28,785 nt of DNA from Bacillota bacterium (GCA_023390635.1 JAEWCM010000186.1:1-28785), one strand, 5' to 3'; positions 7,631 through 14,973 are shown, numbered from the stretch's first letter. Made by a program: numbers and translations. The notes: generated by a model not told the origin, from the letters alone.

Positions 7631-7814
7631 GGGGAAGACCTGACGCACAAAAGCGGAGGAATTGGGCAGAGGGGCGATCAGCCGCACACTGTCTTGGCGG
7701 CTTGCTGTGCCGGAGGTTCACATTCAGCAAGCCGCAGGGTTTCCGGACCAGCGTCGCCAAGGCCAGTGCGGCAGCCCCGGCGCCTTCCGCAGCGTTGTGC
7801 GTCAGGTCTTCCCC
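7631..7814 (+). repeat. Dispersed foldback element, copy 1
   Basis: This 184-bp element is bounded by a perfect 20-bp inverted repeat: GGGGAAGACCTGACGCACAA at 7631-7650 and its exact complement at 7795-7814. Inside are blocks shared with copies 2 and 3: TTGGGCAGAGGGGCG (7662-7676), GGTTCAC, and GGCCAGTGCGGCAGCC (7761-7776). A second inner pairing is GCGGAGG with CCTTCCGC (one bulge) and a third is GCCGCAC with GTGCGGC. A private 10-bp inverted repeat GCGGCTTGCT/AGCAAGCCGC lies in the centre. No target-site duplication is obvious. It lies between the antiporter terminator and the 3' end of the XRE repressor gene. Open frames through it are chance GC-rich frames. Confidence 0.85.
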
Positions 7815-7889
7815 GGCCCCAGAGCAAAACCCCAATGGCAGCTATGTAAAGTTCTGCGGTTCACAATCCCCGGCATGAGCAAAACACGC

Positions 7890-8285
7890 TCATTTGTCCT
7901 CCTGCTTCTTCAGCTCAGAAATCTCACTTTCCAGCTGCTGCAAATACTCGACCTGCTGTTCCAGCAGTTTCAGGCTTTCCGGGCTGAGTTCCTCCACCTT
8001 TTTGTAGAAAACCTGCAAACGCTCCGGCAGAAGAAACGAGTCAGGGGAGGATGAATTAGCCGGATCGTGGAAAAGAGGATGAGCATCCTCCGTTCTGCCC
8101 AGCAGATAATCGGTGGAAGTATTGAAGAAATCAGCAAGCAGCTTCAGAGTTTCCGTGTCCGGAGTGCGCTGTCCCGTTTCATACATGGCAATACTGCTCG
8201 GAGAGATATTCAGCTCTTTTGCTAAATCACGCTGACTGAGCTTTAAGTTGTTGCGCAGGTTTTTAATGATTTGAGCTAAAGTCAT
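7890..8285 (-). CDS. XRE-family transcriptional repressor with coiled-coil tail
   Basis: The start is taken as ATG at 8285 because AAGGAGGG lies seven bases ahead of it; a GTG two codons upstream overlaps that site. The 131-residue protein has a helix-turn-helix domain at residues about 5-60 (LSQRDLAKELNISPSSIAMYETGQRTP), of the phage cI/Xre type. An acidic linker follows, then a C-terminal coiled coil (about 84-131, ERLQVFYKKVEEL... LEQQVEYLQQLESEI) that probably mediates oligomerisation. There is no peptidase S24 domain, so LexA-like self-cleavage is not expected. It is divergent from a second XRE gene across a 159-bp control region with three operators, one over its own promoter area, implying autoregulation. 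Confidence 0.88.
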   Translation of the reverse strand: MTLAQIIKNLRNNLKLSQRDLAKELNISPSSIAMYETGQRTPDTETLKLLADFFNTSTDYLLGRTEDAHPLFHDPANSSSPDSFLLPERLQVFYKKVEELSPESLKLLEQQVEYLQQLESEISELKKQEDK

Positions 8286-8310
8286 AAACACCCTCCTTCA
8301 TTTATAGAAT

Positions 8311-8393
8311 ATCACATTTAGTGATAAGCCAAAATATTGATCACATAAAGTGACCAATATTTATTTTTTAGTTGACTTGCTCACTTAGCGTGA
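8311..8393. promoter_or_regulatory. Three TCAC-N5-GTGA operators between divergent XRE genes
   Basis: Three dyads of the same design lie in the divergent region: ATCACATTTAGTGAT (8311-8325), TCACATAAAGTGA (8341-8353) and TCACTTAGCGTGA (8381-8393). Centres are 29 and 40 bases apart. The third sits between the -35 and -10 boxes of the rightward promoter; the first lies just ahead of the leftward gene. The layout resembles a phage O_R region or an Xre/cI switch. The half-site match is seen directly; binding by either XRE protein is inferred. Confidence 0.75.
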
Positions 8394-8400
8394 TTAGAAT
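8372..8400 (+). promoter_or_regulatory. Promoter of the small XRE gene
   Basis: TTGACT (8372-8377), a 17-base spacer and TAGAAT (8395-8400) make a near-consensus vegetative promoter. The spacer contains the third operator (8381-8393), so a bound repressor would block RNA polymerase. Confidence 0.7.
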
Positions 8401-8444
8401 TAAATTAAAAGTATTACATAATAATGGAAGAAGGTGCTGAAGCC

Positions 8445-8642
8445 ATGAGGAAAACACTGGCTCAATTGAGGCGGGATAAGGAGAAAACCCAGAAGGAGGT
8501 AGCGGAGGCCCTGGGGTTAGCGGTCAGTACCATAGGAATGTATGAGAGGGGTTACCGGATACCAAGTTTAAAGAGTGCTAAAAAGCTGGCAGAGTATTAT
8601 GGAATAAAGGTGGAGGAGATTGTATTCGATCCTCAGCATTGA
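8445..8642 (+). CDS. Small XRE-family regulator (cro-like)
   Basis: Starting at ATG 8445 this gives a 65-residue protein that is a single helix-turn-helix domain (TQKEVAEALGLAVSTIGMYERGYRIPSL), the size of a Cro-type repressor. An upstream in-frame ATG at 8424 would add seven residues but has no ribosome binding site; GAAGG ahead of 8445 is modest. It is transcribed away from the larger XRE repressor from a promoter that has an operator in its spacer. The recognition helix sequence (VSTIGMYERG) is close to that of its neighbour (PSSIAMYETG), so both may read the same TCAC-N5-GTGA sites. No phage genes lie next to the pair, so this may be a relic of an immunity region or a host switch. Confidence 0.8.
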   Translation: MRKTLAQLRRDKEKTQKEVAEALGLAVSTIGMYERGYRIPSLKSAKKLAEYYGIKVEEIVFDPQH

Positions 8643-8748
8643 GGGATTTCCGTTTCAAAATTTACCTACATAATACTTTAAAAAAATAGAATAAAGACAA
8701 CTACCATCATCATATGATTTCTTAAGAACTCCGCCAGGGGGGCAGAAG

Positions 8749-9408
8749 ATGAAGAAAAGATGGTTGTTGCTGATTGTCATGGGTATCGTGTTAATAGGGG
8801 GAATCGTAAGTCGGGTTCTCTGGACCCCAGACCCCAGACAGCTTGTTGAACACGGTTTAGAAAGGCTGAATGGAGCGACCGCTTTTCGCTATTCGGTAAC
8901 GCAAAACCAGTGGATTAACGGACAGGAACGCATCATGACCCAGATTCAGGGAGAGAAGGACGGTGGGAATATTCATCTTTTAGGGAATCTGGTAGGCAGT
9001 GAAGTAGAAATGACTTTAATAGGGGAGGAATGGTATAACAAGGACCCATTCACGAAAAAATGGATAAAATTTAAGAACTCCCCCGGGGCACAGGATGTTT
9101 TCCTGGCGGAGGTCAGCCCATTGTCATCTCTCCAATTTAAGGAGATAGGAGAGGTGGTGCTTAGCGGTCAAGAGAAAGTTGATGGAAAAAAGACTTGGGT
9201 ATGTAGTTTACAGCCAAGTGTACAAAACCCTATTATGGAGGAATTCTGGACAGATTTTACTTACACTGTTTATGTCAGTAAATCCTCGAAGGATATCGTC
9301 AAAGTTGTGATTGGAGCAAAGAGCAAAGACAAGGCTCAAACGATGAATATGGAACTGGGTTTTAAAGATTTGGGTAAAAAGATTACGATCATGGCCCCTG
9401 ATTTATAA
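8749..9408 (+). CDS. Membrane-anchored extracytoplasmic protein, LppX/LolA-like fold suspected
   Basis: ATG 8749 follows AGGGGGGCAGAAG. Of 219 residues, 5-24 form one uncleaved-looking membrane anchor (WLLLIVMGIVLIGGIVSRVLW) without a lipobox cysteine. The rest is extracytoplasmic, beta-rich, with repeated patterns such as FRYSVTQNQWINGQERIMTQIQGEKDG and EEWYNKDPFTKKWIKF. That layout, a helix followed by a half-barrel of antiparallel strands, recalls LppX_LprAFG or LolA-like proteins of Gram-positives, but no signature residue proves it. It stands alone, about 106 bp after the small XRE gene with only a weak AT-rich gap between, so co-transcription with that regulator is possible. A terminator-like hairpin follows. 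Function unknown. Confidence 0.7.
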   Translation: MKKRWLLLIVMGIVLIGGIVSRVLWTPDPRQLVEHGLERLNGATAFRYSVTQNQWINGQERIMTQIQGEKDGGNIHLLGNLVGSEVEMTLIGEEWYNKDPFTKKWIKFKNSPGAQDVFLAEVSPLSSLQFKEIGEVVLSGQEKVDGKKTWVCSLQPSVQNPIMEEFWTDFTYTVYVSKSSKDIVKVVIGAKSKDKAQTMNMELGFKDLGKKITIMAPDL

Positions 9409-9450
9409 GTGCTAAATTTATCATGTAAAAATTCTGTTATTAAAACAAGT

Positions 9451-9492
9451 AGGGCTGGGCTTCTTTTTCCGGGAAAGAAGCTCAGCCCTGCT
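9451..9492 (+). terminator. Terminator-like hairpin behind the membrane-anchored protein gene
   Basis: AGGGCTGGGCTTCTTT (9451-9466) pairs with AAAGAAGCTCAGCCCT (9474-9489) around TTCCGGG. The following sequence GCTGTTTAG is only weakly T-rich, so it may be a weak terminator. Confidence 0.55.
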
Positions 9493-9527
9493 GTTTAGAA
9501 TAGAATTGTCGGGTGAAGGAATAAGGT

Positions 9528-9556
9528 TTGCACAATAGTGCAAGCTTTGTTATAAT
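9528..9556 (+). promoter_or_regulatory. hpt promoter with overlapping inverted repeat
   Basis: TTGCAC (9528-9533), a 17-base spacer and perfect TATAAT (9551-9556). The -35 box is one arm of the inverted repeat TTGCACAATAGTGCAA (9528-9543), which could be an operator. The predicted RNA start is about 30 bases before the gene, leaving no room for a riboswitch. Confidence 0.75.
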
Positions 9557-9592
9557 TTTCAGCATAAATAAAGATAAGTGGGGGTGGAATTT

Positions 9593-10135
9593 GTGGAAGA
9601 ATACGTGGAGAAAGTTCTCGTGACGAAGGAGGAACTTCAAAAGCGTATCATGGAAATGGGTGAGGAAATTAGCCGGGATTATATCGGAAAAAAATTGCTG
9701 GTGATCGGTATTCTCAAAGGTGCCGTTCCCTTTATGGCTGATTTGATCCGAAATATAGATGTACCGTTGGCATATGACTTCATGGCTGTATCCAGCTATG
9801 GTGCCGACACCCATTCTTCCGGAGTGGTTCGGATTTTAAAGGATTTAGACCGGGGTTTGGAAGGTACCCATGTATTGATCGTGGAAGATATTGTGGATAC
9901 AGGCTTGACCTTAAAGTATCTGAAGGAAATTCTGCAAGGAAGAAATCCGCTCAGCATCAAGATTGCAACCTTATTAGATAAGCCGGCCCGCCGCAAAGTG
10001 GATCTGAAGCCGGATTACTGCGGATTTGAGATTCCTGATGAATTCGTCGTAGGATTTGGCTTGGATTTTGATGAACATTATCGTAATCTGCCTTATGTAG
10101 GAGTACTCAAGCCGGAAGCTTACGAAAAACTCTGA
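9593..10135 (+). CDS. hpt: Hypoxanthine(-guanine) phosphoribosyltransferase
   Basis: The start is set at GTG 9593, preceded by GGGGTGG; this gives 180 residues, the normal Hpt length, whereas GTG 9578 has no ribosome binding site. The PRPP-binding loop VLIVEDIVDTGLTL is intact, as are the N-terminal LVIGILKGAVPFMADL and the purine-side KPDYCGFEIPDEFVVGFGLDF. The cytosolic enzyme converts hypoxanthine (and guanine) plus PRPP to IMP (and GMP). It lies directly upstream of guaA and in the same window as the de novo operon, so salvage and synthesis of GMP are physically clustered. It has its own strong promoter. A weak hairpin with T-run separates it from guaA. Confidence 0.94.
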   Translation: MEEYVEKVLVTKEELQKRIMEMGEEISRDYIGKKLLVIGILKGAVPFMADLIRNIDVPLAYDFMAVSSYGADTHSSGVVRILKDLDRGLEGTHVLIVEDIVDTGLTLKYLKEILQGRNPLSIKIATLLDKPARRKVDLKPDYCGFEIPDEFVVGFGLDFDEHYRNLPYVGVLKPEAYEKL

Positions 10136-10149
10136 TTGCATAGGTAGAG

Positions 10150-10185
10150 ACGCTCGACGGCATGTCTGTGGGCGTTTTTCTTTTA
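10150..10185 (+). terminator. Weak terminator behind hpt
   Basis: ACGCTC (10150-10155) pairs with GGGCGT (10170-10175), with an inner GAC/GTC pairing, followed by TTTTCTTTT. A second inverted repeat, TTTTAGCT/AGCTAAAA, follows at 10181-10207. Partial read-through into guaA is plausible. Confidence 0.5.
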
Positions 10186-10257
10186 GCTTTTCATTAAGCA
10201 GCTAAAAAGTGTGTCACATAAAAACTATTTTAGATAGATGCAGGAAGGGTGGATACG

Positions 10258-11790
10258 GTGAATCAGGAAGTAGTCCTAGTTCTGGACTTCGGAGGCCAAT
10301 ACAATCAGCTTATTGCCCGCAGGGTGCGGGAAGCTCATGTCTATTCGGAAATGATCTCTTATAGAACCCCGATCGAAAAGATCCGGGAGAAAAACCCCAA
10401 GGGAATTATCTTTTCCGGGGGACCGGCCAGTGTTAATCAGGAAGGTGCTCCCAAAGTTGATCCGGCCATTTACGATTTAGGGATACCGATTCTGGGAATT
10501 TGTTACGGGATGCAGCTGATGACCCTCCAATTAGGGGGAACGGTGGCTCGGCCGGAGGTACGGGAATATGGCAAGGCTGAATTGCAGCTGGATCAGAACA
10601 AAGGGATTTGGCAGGATATGCAGGACAGCGAGCAGTGCTGGATGAGTCATGGGGATTCGGTGGTGAACCTGCCGGAGGGCTTTGAGGTGATTGCTCACAC
10701 GGCTCATACGCCGGTGGCGTCCATGGCTGACGAACGCCGTCATTTCTATGGCATGCAGTTCCATCCAGAAGTAAAGCATACTCCCAAAGGGCAGAGACTA
10801 CTGGAGCGTTTCCTCTATGATATCTGCGGATGTCAGGGCGAATGGACCATGGATTCCTTCATTGAGGCCCAGGTCAAGGAAATCCGCCGTCAGGTGGGAG
10901 ATAAGAAAGTGCTCTGCGCCTTGAGCGGCGGTGTAGATTCTTCTGTCGCTGCCGTGCTGGTGCACAAGGCGATTGGGGATCAGCTGACCTGTATTTTTGT
11001 GGATCACGGCTTCATGCGCAAAAACGAGGCGGAAGAAGTGCGGAAGATTTTCACCGAGCAGTTCCATCTGAACCTGGTGTTTGTGGATGCCCAGGCCCGC
11101 TTTATGGATAAGATCGCCGGACTGTCCGATCCGGAGGCCAAGCGGAAATGCATCGGGGCTGAGTTTATCCGTTCTTTTGAGGATGAATCAAAGAAATTAG
11201 GCCATATTGACTTTTTGGTTCAGGGCACAGTTTATCCTGACATTATTGAAAGCGGTACGGATACGGCGGAGACGATCAAGAGCCATCATAATGTAGGCGG
11301 ACTGCCGGAAGATATGCAGTTCGACTTGATCGAGCCTTTACGCCAGTTGTTTAAAGATGAAGTCCGCCAGGTGGGGACGCAATTGGAGATGCCGGATGAG
11401 ATTGTTTGGCGCCAGCCTTTCCCTGGTCCGGGTCTGGCGATCCGGATTCTGGGAGAAATCACAGAGGAAAAGCTGGATCTGCTCCGGGAAGCGGATGCCA
11501 TCATCTTGGATGAGGTACGCAAGGCCGGACTGTACAGAGAATTGTGGCAGTCTTTCGGTGTGTTGCTTCCGGTTAAATCCGTTGGGGTGATGGGTGACAG
11601 CCGGACCTATGCTTACCCGTTGGTAGTGCGGGCCGTGACCAGTGATGATGCCATGACGGCCGACTGGGCCAGGCTGCCGGCCGATCTGCTGGAAAGCATT
11701 TCTTCTCGCATCGTCAATGAGGTGCAGGGAATTAACCGCGTGGTCTATGATATTACGTCCAAGCCACCCGGCACGATCGAGTGGGAATAA
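10258..11790 (+). CDS. guaA: GMP synthase (glutamine-hydrolysing)
   Basis: GTG 10258 is chosen because AGGAAGGG (10242-10249) sits eight bases ahead; the in-frame GTG at 10249 lies on that site. The 510-residue product has the class I glutamine amidotransferase domain at about 1-195, with nucleophile C82 in GICYGMQ and the His-Glu pair in FHPEVKHTPKG. The ATP pyrophosphatase domain follows with the SGGVDSS loop, and the C-terminal dimerisation domain ends in KPPGTIEWE, as in the family. It aminates XMP to GMP using glutamine and ATP. Length and order of domains are normal. It is followed by a near-perfect terminator. No riboswitch fits in the 122-bp gap before it. Confidence 0.97.
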   Translation: MNQEVVLVLDFGGQYNQLIARRVREAHVYSEMISYRTPIEKIREKNPKGIIFSGGPASVNQEGAPKVDPAIYDLGIPILGICYGMQLMTLQLGGTVARPEVREYGKAELQLDQNKGIWQDMQDSEQCWMSHGDSVVNLPEGFEVIAHTAHTPVASMADERRHFYGMQFHPEVKHTPKGQRLLERFLYDICGCQGEWTMDSFIEAQVKEIRRQVGDKKVLCALSGGVDSSVAAVLVHKAIGDQLTCIFVDHGFMRKNEAEEVRKIFTEQFHLNLVFVDAQARFMDKIAGLSDPEAKRKCIGAEFIRSFEDESKKLGHIDFLVQGTVYPDIIESGTDTAETIKSHHNVGGLPEDMQFDLIEPLRQLFKDEVRQVGTQLEMPDEIVWRQPFPGPGLAIRILGEITEEKLDLLREADAIILDEVRKAGLYRELWQSFGVLLPVKSVGVMGDSRTYAYPLVVRAVTSDDAMTADWARLPADLLESISSRIVNEVQGINRVVYDITSKPPGTIEWE

Positions 11791-11795
11791 GAATT

Positions 11796-11840
11796 AAAGC
11801 CCCGGAAACCTTGGTAATCAAGGTTTCCGGGGCTTTTTTT
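11796..11840 (+). terminator. Strong intrinsic terminator of guaA
   Basis: AAAGCCCCGGAAACCTTG (11796-11813) is perfectly complementary to CAAGGTTTCCGGGGCTTT, with a five-base loop and a run of seven T. Confidence 0.95.
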
Positions 11841-12152
11841 GCCCTTTGATAGCTGAAAAGAGCACCTTGATTATTCGAAACAGATTCTTGATAATGGGCA
11901 TAATAAATCCGATAAATAAGTAAGAGACTAAAAACCTAAAAAATATCCATAATAAATTATGGATGATAGTTTTAAGAAATTTAAGCCGAAGCGTTGGCAA
12001 TACTGTAAATTATTGTCCTTTATTTTTAATTTTGATTATGGTATTTTATAAAACGTATAAGAGTCAAATTTATTCATTCGTACATAGGCATATGCCACAG
12101 GAAATACGGAAAATAAAAGGGCTGAAAAGATTTTTGGCTGGGAGTGGTAGGA
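11841..12152. other. Gap before mazF with no recognisable gene
   Basis: These AT-rich 312 bases hold no convincing gene. A 60-codon leftward frame (hydrophobic, TTG start, weak ribosome site) runs into the guaA terminator, and a rightward frame from 11963 runs out of phase into mazF; both look like chance. In particular there is no ribbon-helix-helix or AbrB-type antitoxin frame where one would be expected ahead of mazF. Confidence 0.6.
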
Positions 12153-12542
12153 ATGGACTGTTCCTCAATTCGTCGTGGAGACATTGTATTTGCGGATTTA
12201 AGCCCTGTCATTGGATCGGAGCAAGGCGGGCCGAGACCGTTAGTGGTGATTCAGAACAATATCGGAAATAAGCACAGTCCTACAGTGATTGTTGCCAGTA
12301 TCACCACGGTGTTGAAAAAGACAAGAATGGTTACCCATGTGGACTTAAAGGCGTCCAAGTATAAATTTATTAAAAGGGACTCGGTGGTTTTATTGGAGCA
12401 GCTCCGAACCATCGATAAAGACCGGATCTCAGACTTGAGGGGTTTTATTGACGAAGATGATATGAAGATGATCAATAAGGCGCTGGCAATTTCTGTTGGA
12501 TTGGATGAGTGTGTCCGTCCCCGGCGCGAAGCGGAAAAGTAG
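12153..12542 (+). CDS. mazF: MazF/EndoA-type mRNA interferase toxin
   Basis: ATG 12153 is preceded by GGGAG at 12140-12144; a GTG three codons upstream overlaps that site. The 129-residue protein shows the family N-terminus RRGDIVFADLSPVIGSEQGGPRPLVVIQN, then SPTVIVASITT and LLEQLRTIDKDRI, close to Bacillus EndoA (NdoA) but with a C-terminal extension of about 13 basic/acidic residues (ECVRPRREAEK). EndoA cleaves single-stranded mRNA at UACAU-type sites in the Bacillus enzyme. Normally it follows an antitoxin gene (ndoAI) and often alr; here neither is visible upstream, so it appears as an orphan. A strong terminator follows. Candidate catalytic Arg and Thr (R-x-R area of GGPRP and the T in SITT) are present, so the toxin looks intact. 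Confidence 0.9.
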   Translation: MDCSSIRRGDIVFADLSPVIGSEQGGPRPLVVIQNNIGNKHSPTVIVASITTVLKKTRMVTHVDLKASKYKFIKRDSVVLLEQLRTIDKDRISDLRGFIDEDDMKMINKALAISVGLDECVRPRREAEK

Positions 12543-12569
12543 TTCATTAAAATTAAAGAGGGACCAGAA

Positions 12570-12630
12570 AGGGCAGGGGTTATCGCTGTTGTGACGGAGG
12601 CAGCAATAACCCCTGCCTCTTTATTTTTGA
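12570..12630 (+). terminator. Terminator behind mazF
   Basis: GGCAGGGGTTATCGCTG pairs with CAGCAATAACCCCTGCC with one mismatch around a 12-base loop, followed by TCTTTATTTTT. Half-way symmetric, it could also work for leftward transcripts. Confidence 0.88.
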
Positions 12631-12780
12631 ACCCAAAGGGCAGAGGACAAGTCATTAAATTCAGATAATAATAATATCATCAAATTTTTCTCTTTTTTTA
12701 AAAAATAAAAAATTTATTAAATTACTTGAATTTTTGCACAAAATAATTTATTGTATTGTATTATACAGTGAGAAGATATT

Positions 12781-12797
12781 CTGTGTGATACACACAG
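12781..12797. promoter_or_regulatory. Palindrome in the acs leader, candidate operator
   Basis: CTGTGTG-ATA-CACACAG is a perfect 7+3+7 inverted repeat, 48 bases before the acs start and just after an AT-rich promoter-like zone (TTGCAC at 12734-12739, TATTAT at 12759-12764 with a long 19-base spacer). It has the form of a dimeric regulator site, though not a clear CcpA cre or CprK site. Confidence 0.5.
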
Positions 12798-12844
12798 GAC
12801 TGCCTGCTCGATTTAATGAAAAAATTTACAAGGAGGTAAATAGT

Positions 12845-14779
12845 GTGACGGAAGATTTAGAAGCGTTGTTACATGAGAACAGGGTGTTTGCCCCATCGGA
12901 AGAATTCAAAAGCAAGGCTAAGGTAGCGGATAAAACAGTCTATGAAGAAGCTGCCGAAGACCGTCTGGCTTTCTGGGCAAAGCAGGCAGAACGTTTGTCC
13001 TGGTTTAAACCGTGGAGTAAGGTGTTGGAATGGAATCCCCCTCATGCTCAATGGTTTGTCGATGGGAAACTGAATGCTGCTTATAATTGTCTGGATCGCC
13101 ATCTTGAGACAAACAGACGGAATAAAACTGCCATCATTTTTGAAGGTGAAGGCGGTGACGCAAGGACACTCACTTATGAGGAACTTCACAAAGAAGTATC
13201 TAAGTTTGCCAATGTACTTAAATCTTTGGGAGTGAATAAAGGCGACAGGGTAACAATTTACCTCCCTATGATTCCTGAAACCGTGGTGGCGATGCTGGCC
13301 TGTGCCCGTATAGGTGCACCTCACAGTGTCGTATTCGGCGGATACAGTGCTGAGGCTGTAAGGGAAAGAATTACCGATGCCGAGTCCAAGGTGGTTATCA
13401 CTGCTGACGGTAGCTTCCGCAAAGGAAAAATTGTACCTTTGAAGAAGAACGTGGATCAGGCTTTGGAGAATTTAGATATAGTAGAGAAGCTGGTATTGAT
13501 CAAACGCACAGGGGAGAATGTTCCCGTCGTGGAAGGCCGGGATGTTTGGTATCATGAAGCCATGGCCGAGGCGTCTGCTGATTGTCCTGCCGAAGAAATG
13601 GATGCAGAAGATATGCTGTTCCTCCTCTATACCAGTGGCACTACAGGAAAACCTAAAGGTGTGGTACACACAACGGGAGGCTATTTAACAGGAACCTCTA
13701 CCACACATAGCATGATTTTCGATCTTCGTGATGATGATGTTTATTGGTGTACGGCTGATGTTGGTTGGATCACAGGACACAGCTATGTAGTTTATGGTCC
13801 CTTGGCCAATGGTGCCACTATTTTGATGTATGAAGGGGCTAATGACTATCCCACCAGAGACCGTCATTGGGAACTGATTGAGAAGTATAAGGTGAGTATT
13901 TATTATACAGCCCCTACGGCTATTCGGGCCTTTATGAAATGGGGAAGGCAGCATCCTCTAAGCAAGGATCTGACCAGCCTTCGCTTACTGGGCACCGTAG
14001 GTGAGCCGATCAATCCGGAAGCCTGGGTATGGTTTTATCAATATGTGGGCGGCGGAAGATGTCCGATTGTCGATACTTGGTGGCAGACGGAAACCGGCAT
14101 GATCATGATGACACCTCTGCCGGGAGTCACTGATTTGAAGCCTGGTTCATGTACCATACCGTTTCCGGGAGTAAAAATGGAAGTGGTGGATGAAGACGGC
14201 AATCCTGTTCCGCTGGGTAGCGGTGGATTGCTGGTGTGCCGCGAGCCTTGGCCGGCAATGATGAGAACCATCTTTAAAGACCCGGAACGTTTTGAGAGCA
14301 CTTATTGGAGTAAGTGGCCGGGTGTCTATTTCACAGGAGACGGAGCGAAGTGGGACGAGGATGGTTACTTCTGGGTGCTGGGCCGGGTGGATGATGTGAT
14401 CAATGTTTCCGGTCACCGGATCGGAACGGCGGAAGTGGAAAGTGCTTTGGTGGATCATCATAGTGTGGCAGAGGCAGCTTGCATCGGTAAAACCCATGAT
14501 TTGAAAGGTCAGGCCATTGCCGCTTTCGTTACACTTAAAGAAAGCGCTCAGGAATACGAAGGCTTGATTGACGAGTTAAAAGCCCATGTGGTGAGCAAAA
14601 TCGGTGCCTTAGCCCGTCCTGATGACATCATTTTCACTGCTGAATTGCCTAAAACCCGCAGCGGCAAGATTATGCGCCGCTTGCTCAGGGATATTGCCGA
14701 GGGCAGAGCAATCGGAGACACCACAACCCTATCCGATGCTTCGGTAGTAAATGAGCTGAAAGACAAATATCACGATTAA
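12845..14779 (+). CDS. acs: Acetyl-CoA synthetase (AMP-forming)
   Basis: GTG 12845 sits eight bases behind a perfect AGGAGG (12831-12836); longer frames starting at 12734 lack a site. The 644-residue enzyme carries the adenylation loop LLYTSGTTGKPKGVVHTTGG, the acetyl/AMP pocket VDTWWQTETGM, the hinge region with YFTGDGAKWDEDGYFWVLGRVDDVINVSGHRIGTAEVE, and the C-terminal PKTRSGKIMRRLLR, whose lysine is the regulatory acetylation site in Acs proteins. Length and residues are those of true Acs (tryptophan in the WWQTE motif limits the substrate to acetate). It activates acetate to acetyl-CoA via acetyl-AMP in the cytosol. It is monocistronic, with a palindrome in the leader and a hairpin after the gene. 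Confidence 0.95.
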   Translation: MTEDLEALLHENRVFAPSEEFKSKAKVADKTVYEEAAEDRLAFWAKQAERLSWFKPWSKVLEWNPPHAQWFVDGKLNAAYNCLDRHLETNRRNKTAIIFEGEGGDARTLTYEELHKEVSKFANVLKSLGVNKGDRVTIYLPMIPETVVAMLACARIGAPHSVVFGGYSAEAVRERITDAESKVVITADGSFRKGKIVPLKKNVDQALENLDIVEKLVLIKRTGENVPVVEGRDVWYHEAMAEASADCPAEEMDAEDMLFLLYTSGTTGKPKGVVHTTGGYLTGTSTTHSMIFDLRDDDVYWCTADVGWITGHSYVVYGPLANGATILMYEGANDYPTRDRHWELIEKYKVSIYYTAPTAIRAFMKWGRQHPLSKDLTSLRLLGTVGEPINPEAWVWFYQYVGGGRCPIVDTWWQTETGMIMMTPLPGVTDLKPGSCTIPFPGVKMEVVDEDGNPVPLGSGGLLVCREPWPAMMRTIFKDPERFESTYWSKWPGVYFTGDGAKWDEDGYFWVLGRVDDVINVSGHRIGTAEVESALVDHHSVAEAACIGKTHDLKGQAIAAFVTLKESAQEYEGLIDELKAHVVSKIGALARPDDIIFTAELPKTRSGKIMRRLLRDIAEGRAIGDTTTLSDASVVNELKDKYHD

Positions 14780-14827
14780 GCTTGCTAAAAATTTAATTAG
14801 GTCTTGATGGTATTAACCACAAAAGTG

Positions 14828-14875
14828 AAAAGGTTGCATGAAAAGTGTTAAGCACTTTCATGCAACCTTTGTAAT
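14828..14875 (+). terminator. Terminator behind acs
   Basis: AAAGGTTGCATGAAAAGTG (14828-14846) pairs with CACTTTCATGCAACCTTT (14853-14870) with one bulged base, followed by GTAATT. The stem is strong, but the T-run is short. Confidence 0.7.
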
Positions 14876-14878
14876 TAC

Positions 14879-14898
14879 ATGGTGCATCGATGCACCAT
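14879..14898. repeat. 20-bp perfect palindrome upstream of repeat copy 2
   Basis: ATGGTGCATCGATGCACCAT is fully self-complementary. A related palindrome (TGTTGCAT/ATGCAACA core) lies at 26883-26916, at nearly the same distance from repeat copy 3 and in the same relative orientation, suggesting that it belongs to a larger composite element. Confidence 0.75.
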
Positions 14899-14973
14899 TT
14901 GGACTCTTAAAGAAGATCCAAGAAAGCCCCTAAGCTCCCCCCAAAGAGATTTCTTAAGCCGGGGCCCCGGAAG

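Noticed and set aside
7517..8054. Several overlapping open frames on both strands through repeat copy 1
   Set aside because: They run through the inverted-repeat element, lack ribosome binding sites, and the similar peptide frames at 15006-15203 and 26503-26775 come from repeat homology, with end arms conserved as complementary DNA and frames broken differently.
11818..12000. 60-codon hydrophobic minus-strand frame behind guaA
   Set aside because: It reads into the guaA terminator, has a TTG start with a distant weak site, and its hydrophobicity is what AT-rich DNA gives by chance.
12734..12844. N-terminal extension of acs from 12734
   Set aside because: It has no ribosome binding site, spans the promoter and palindrome, and the GTG at 12845 has a perfect AGGAGG.
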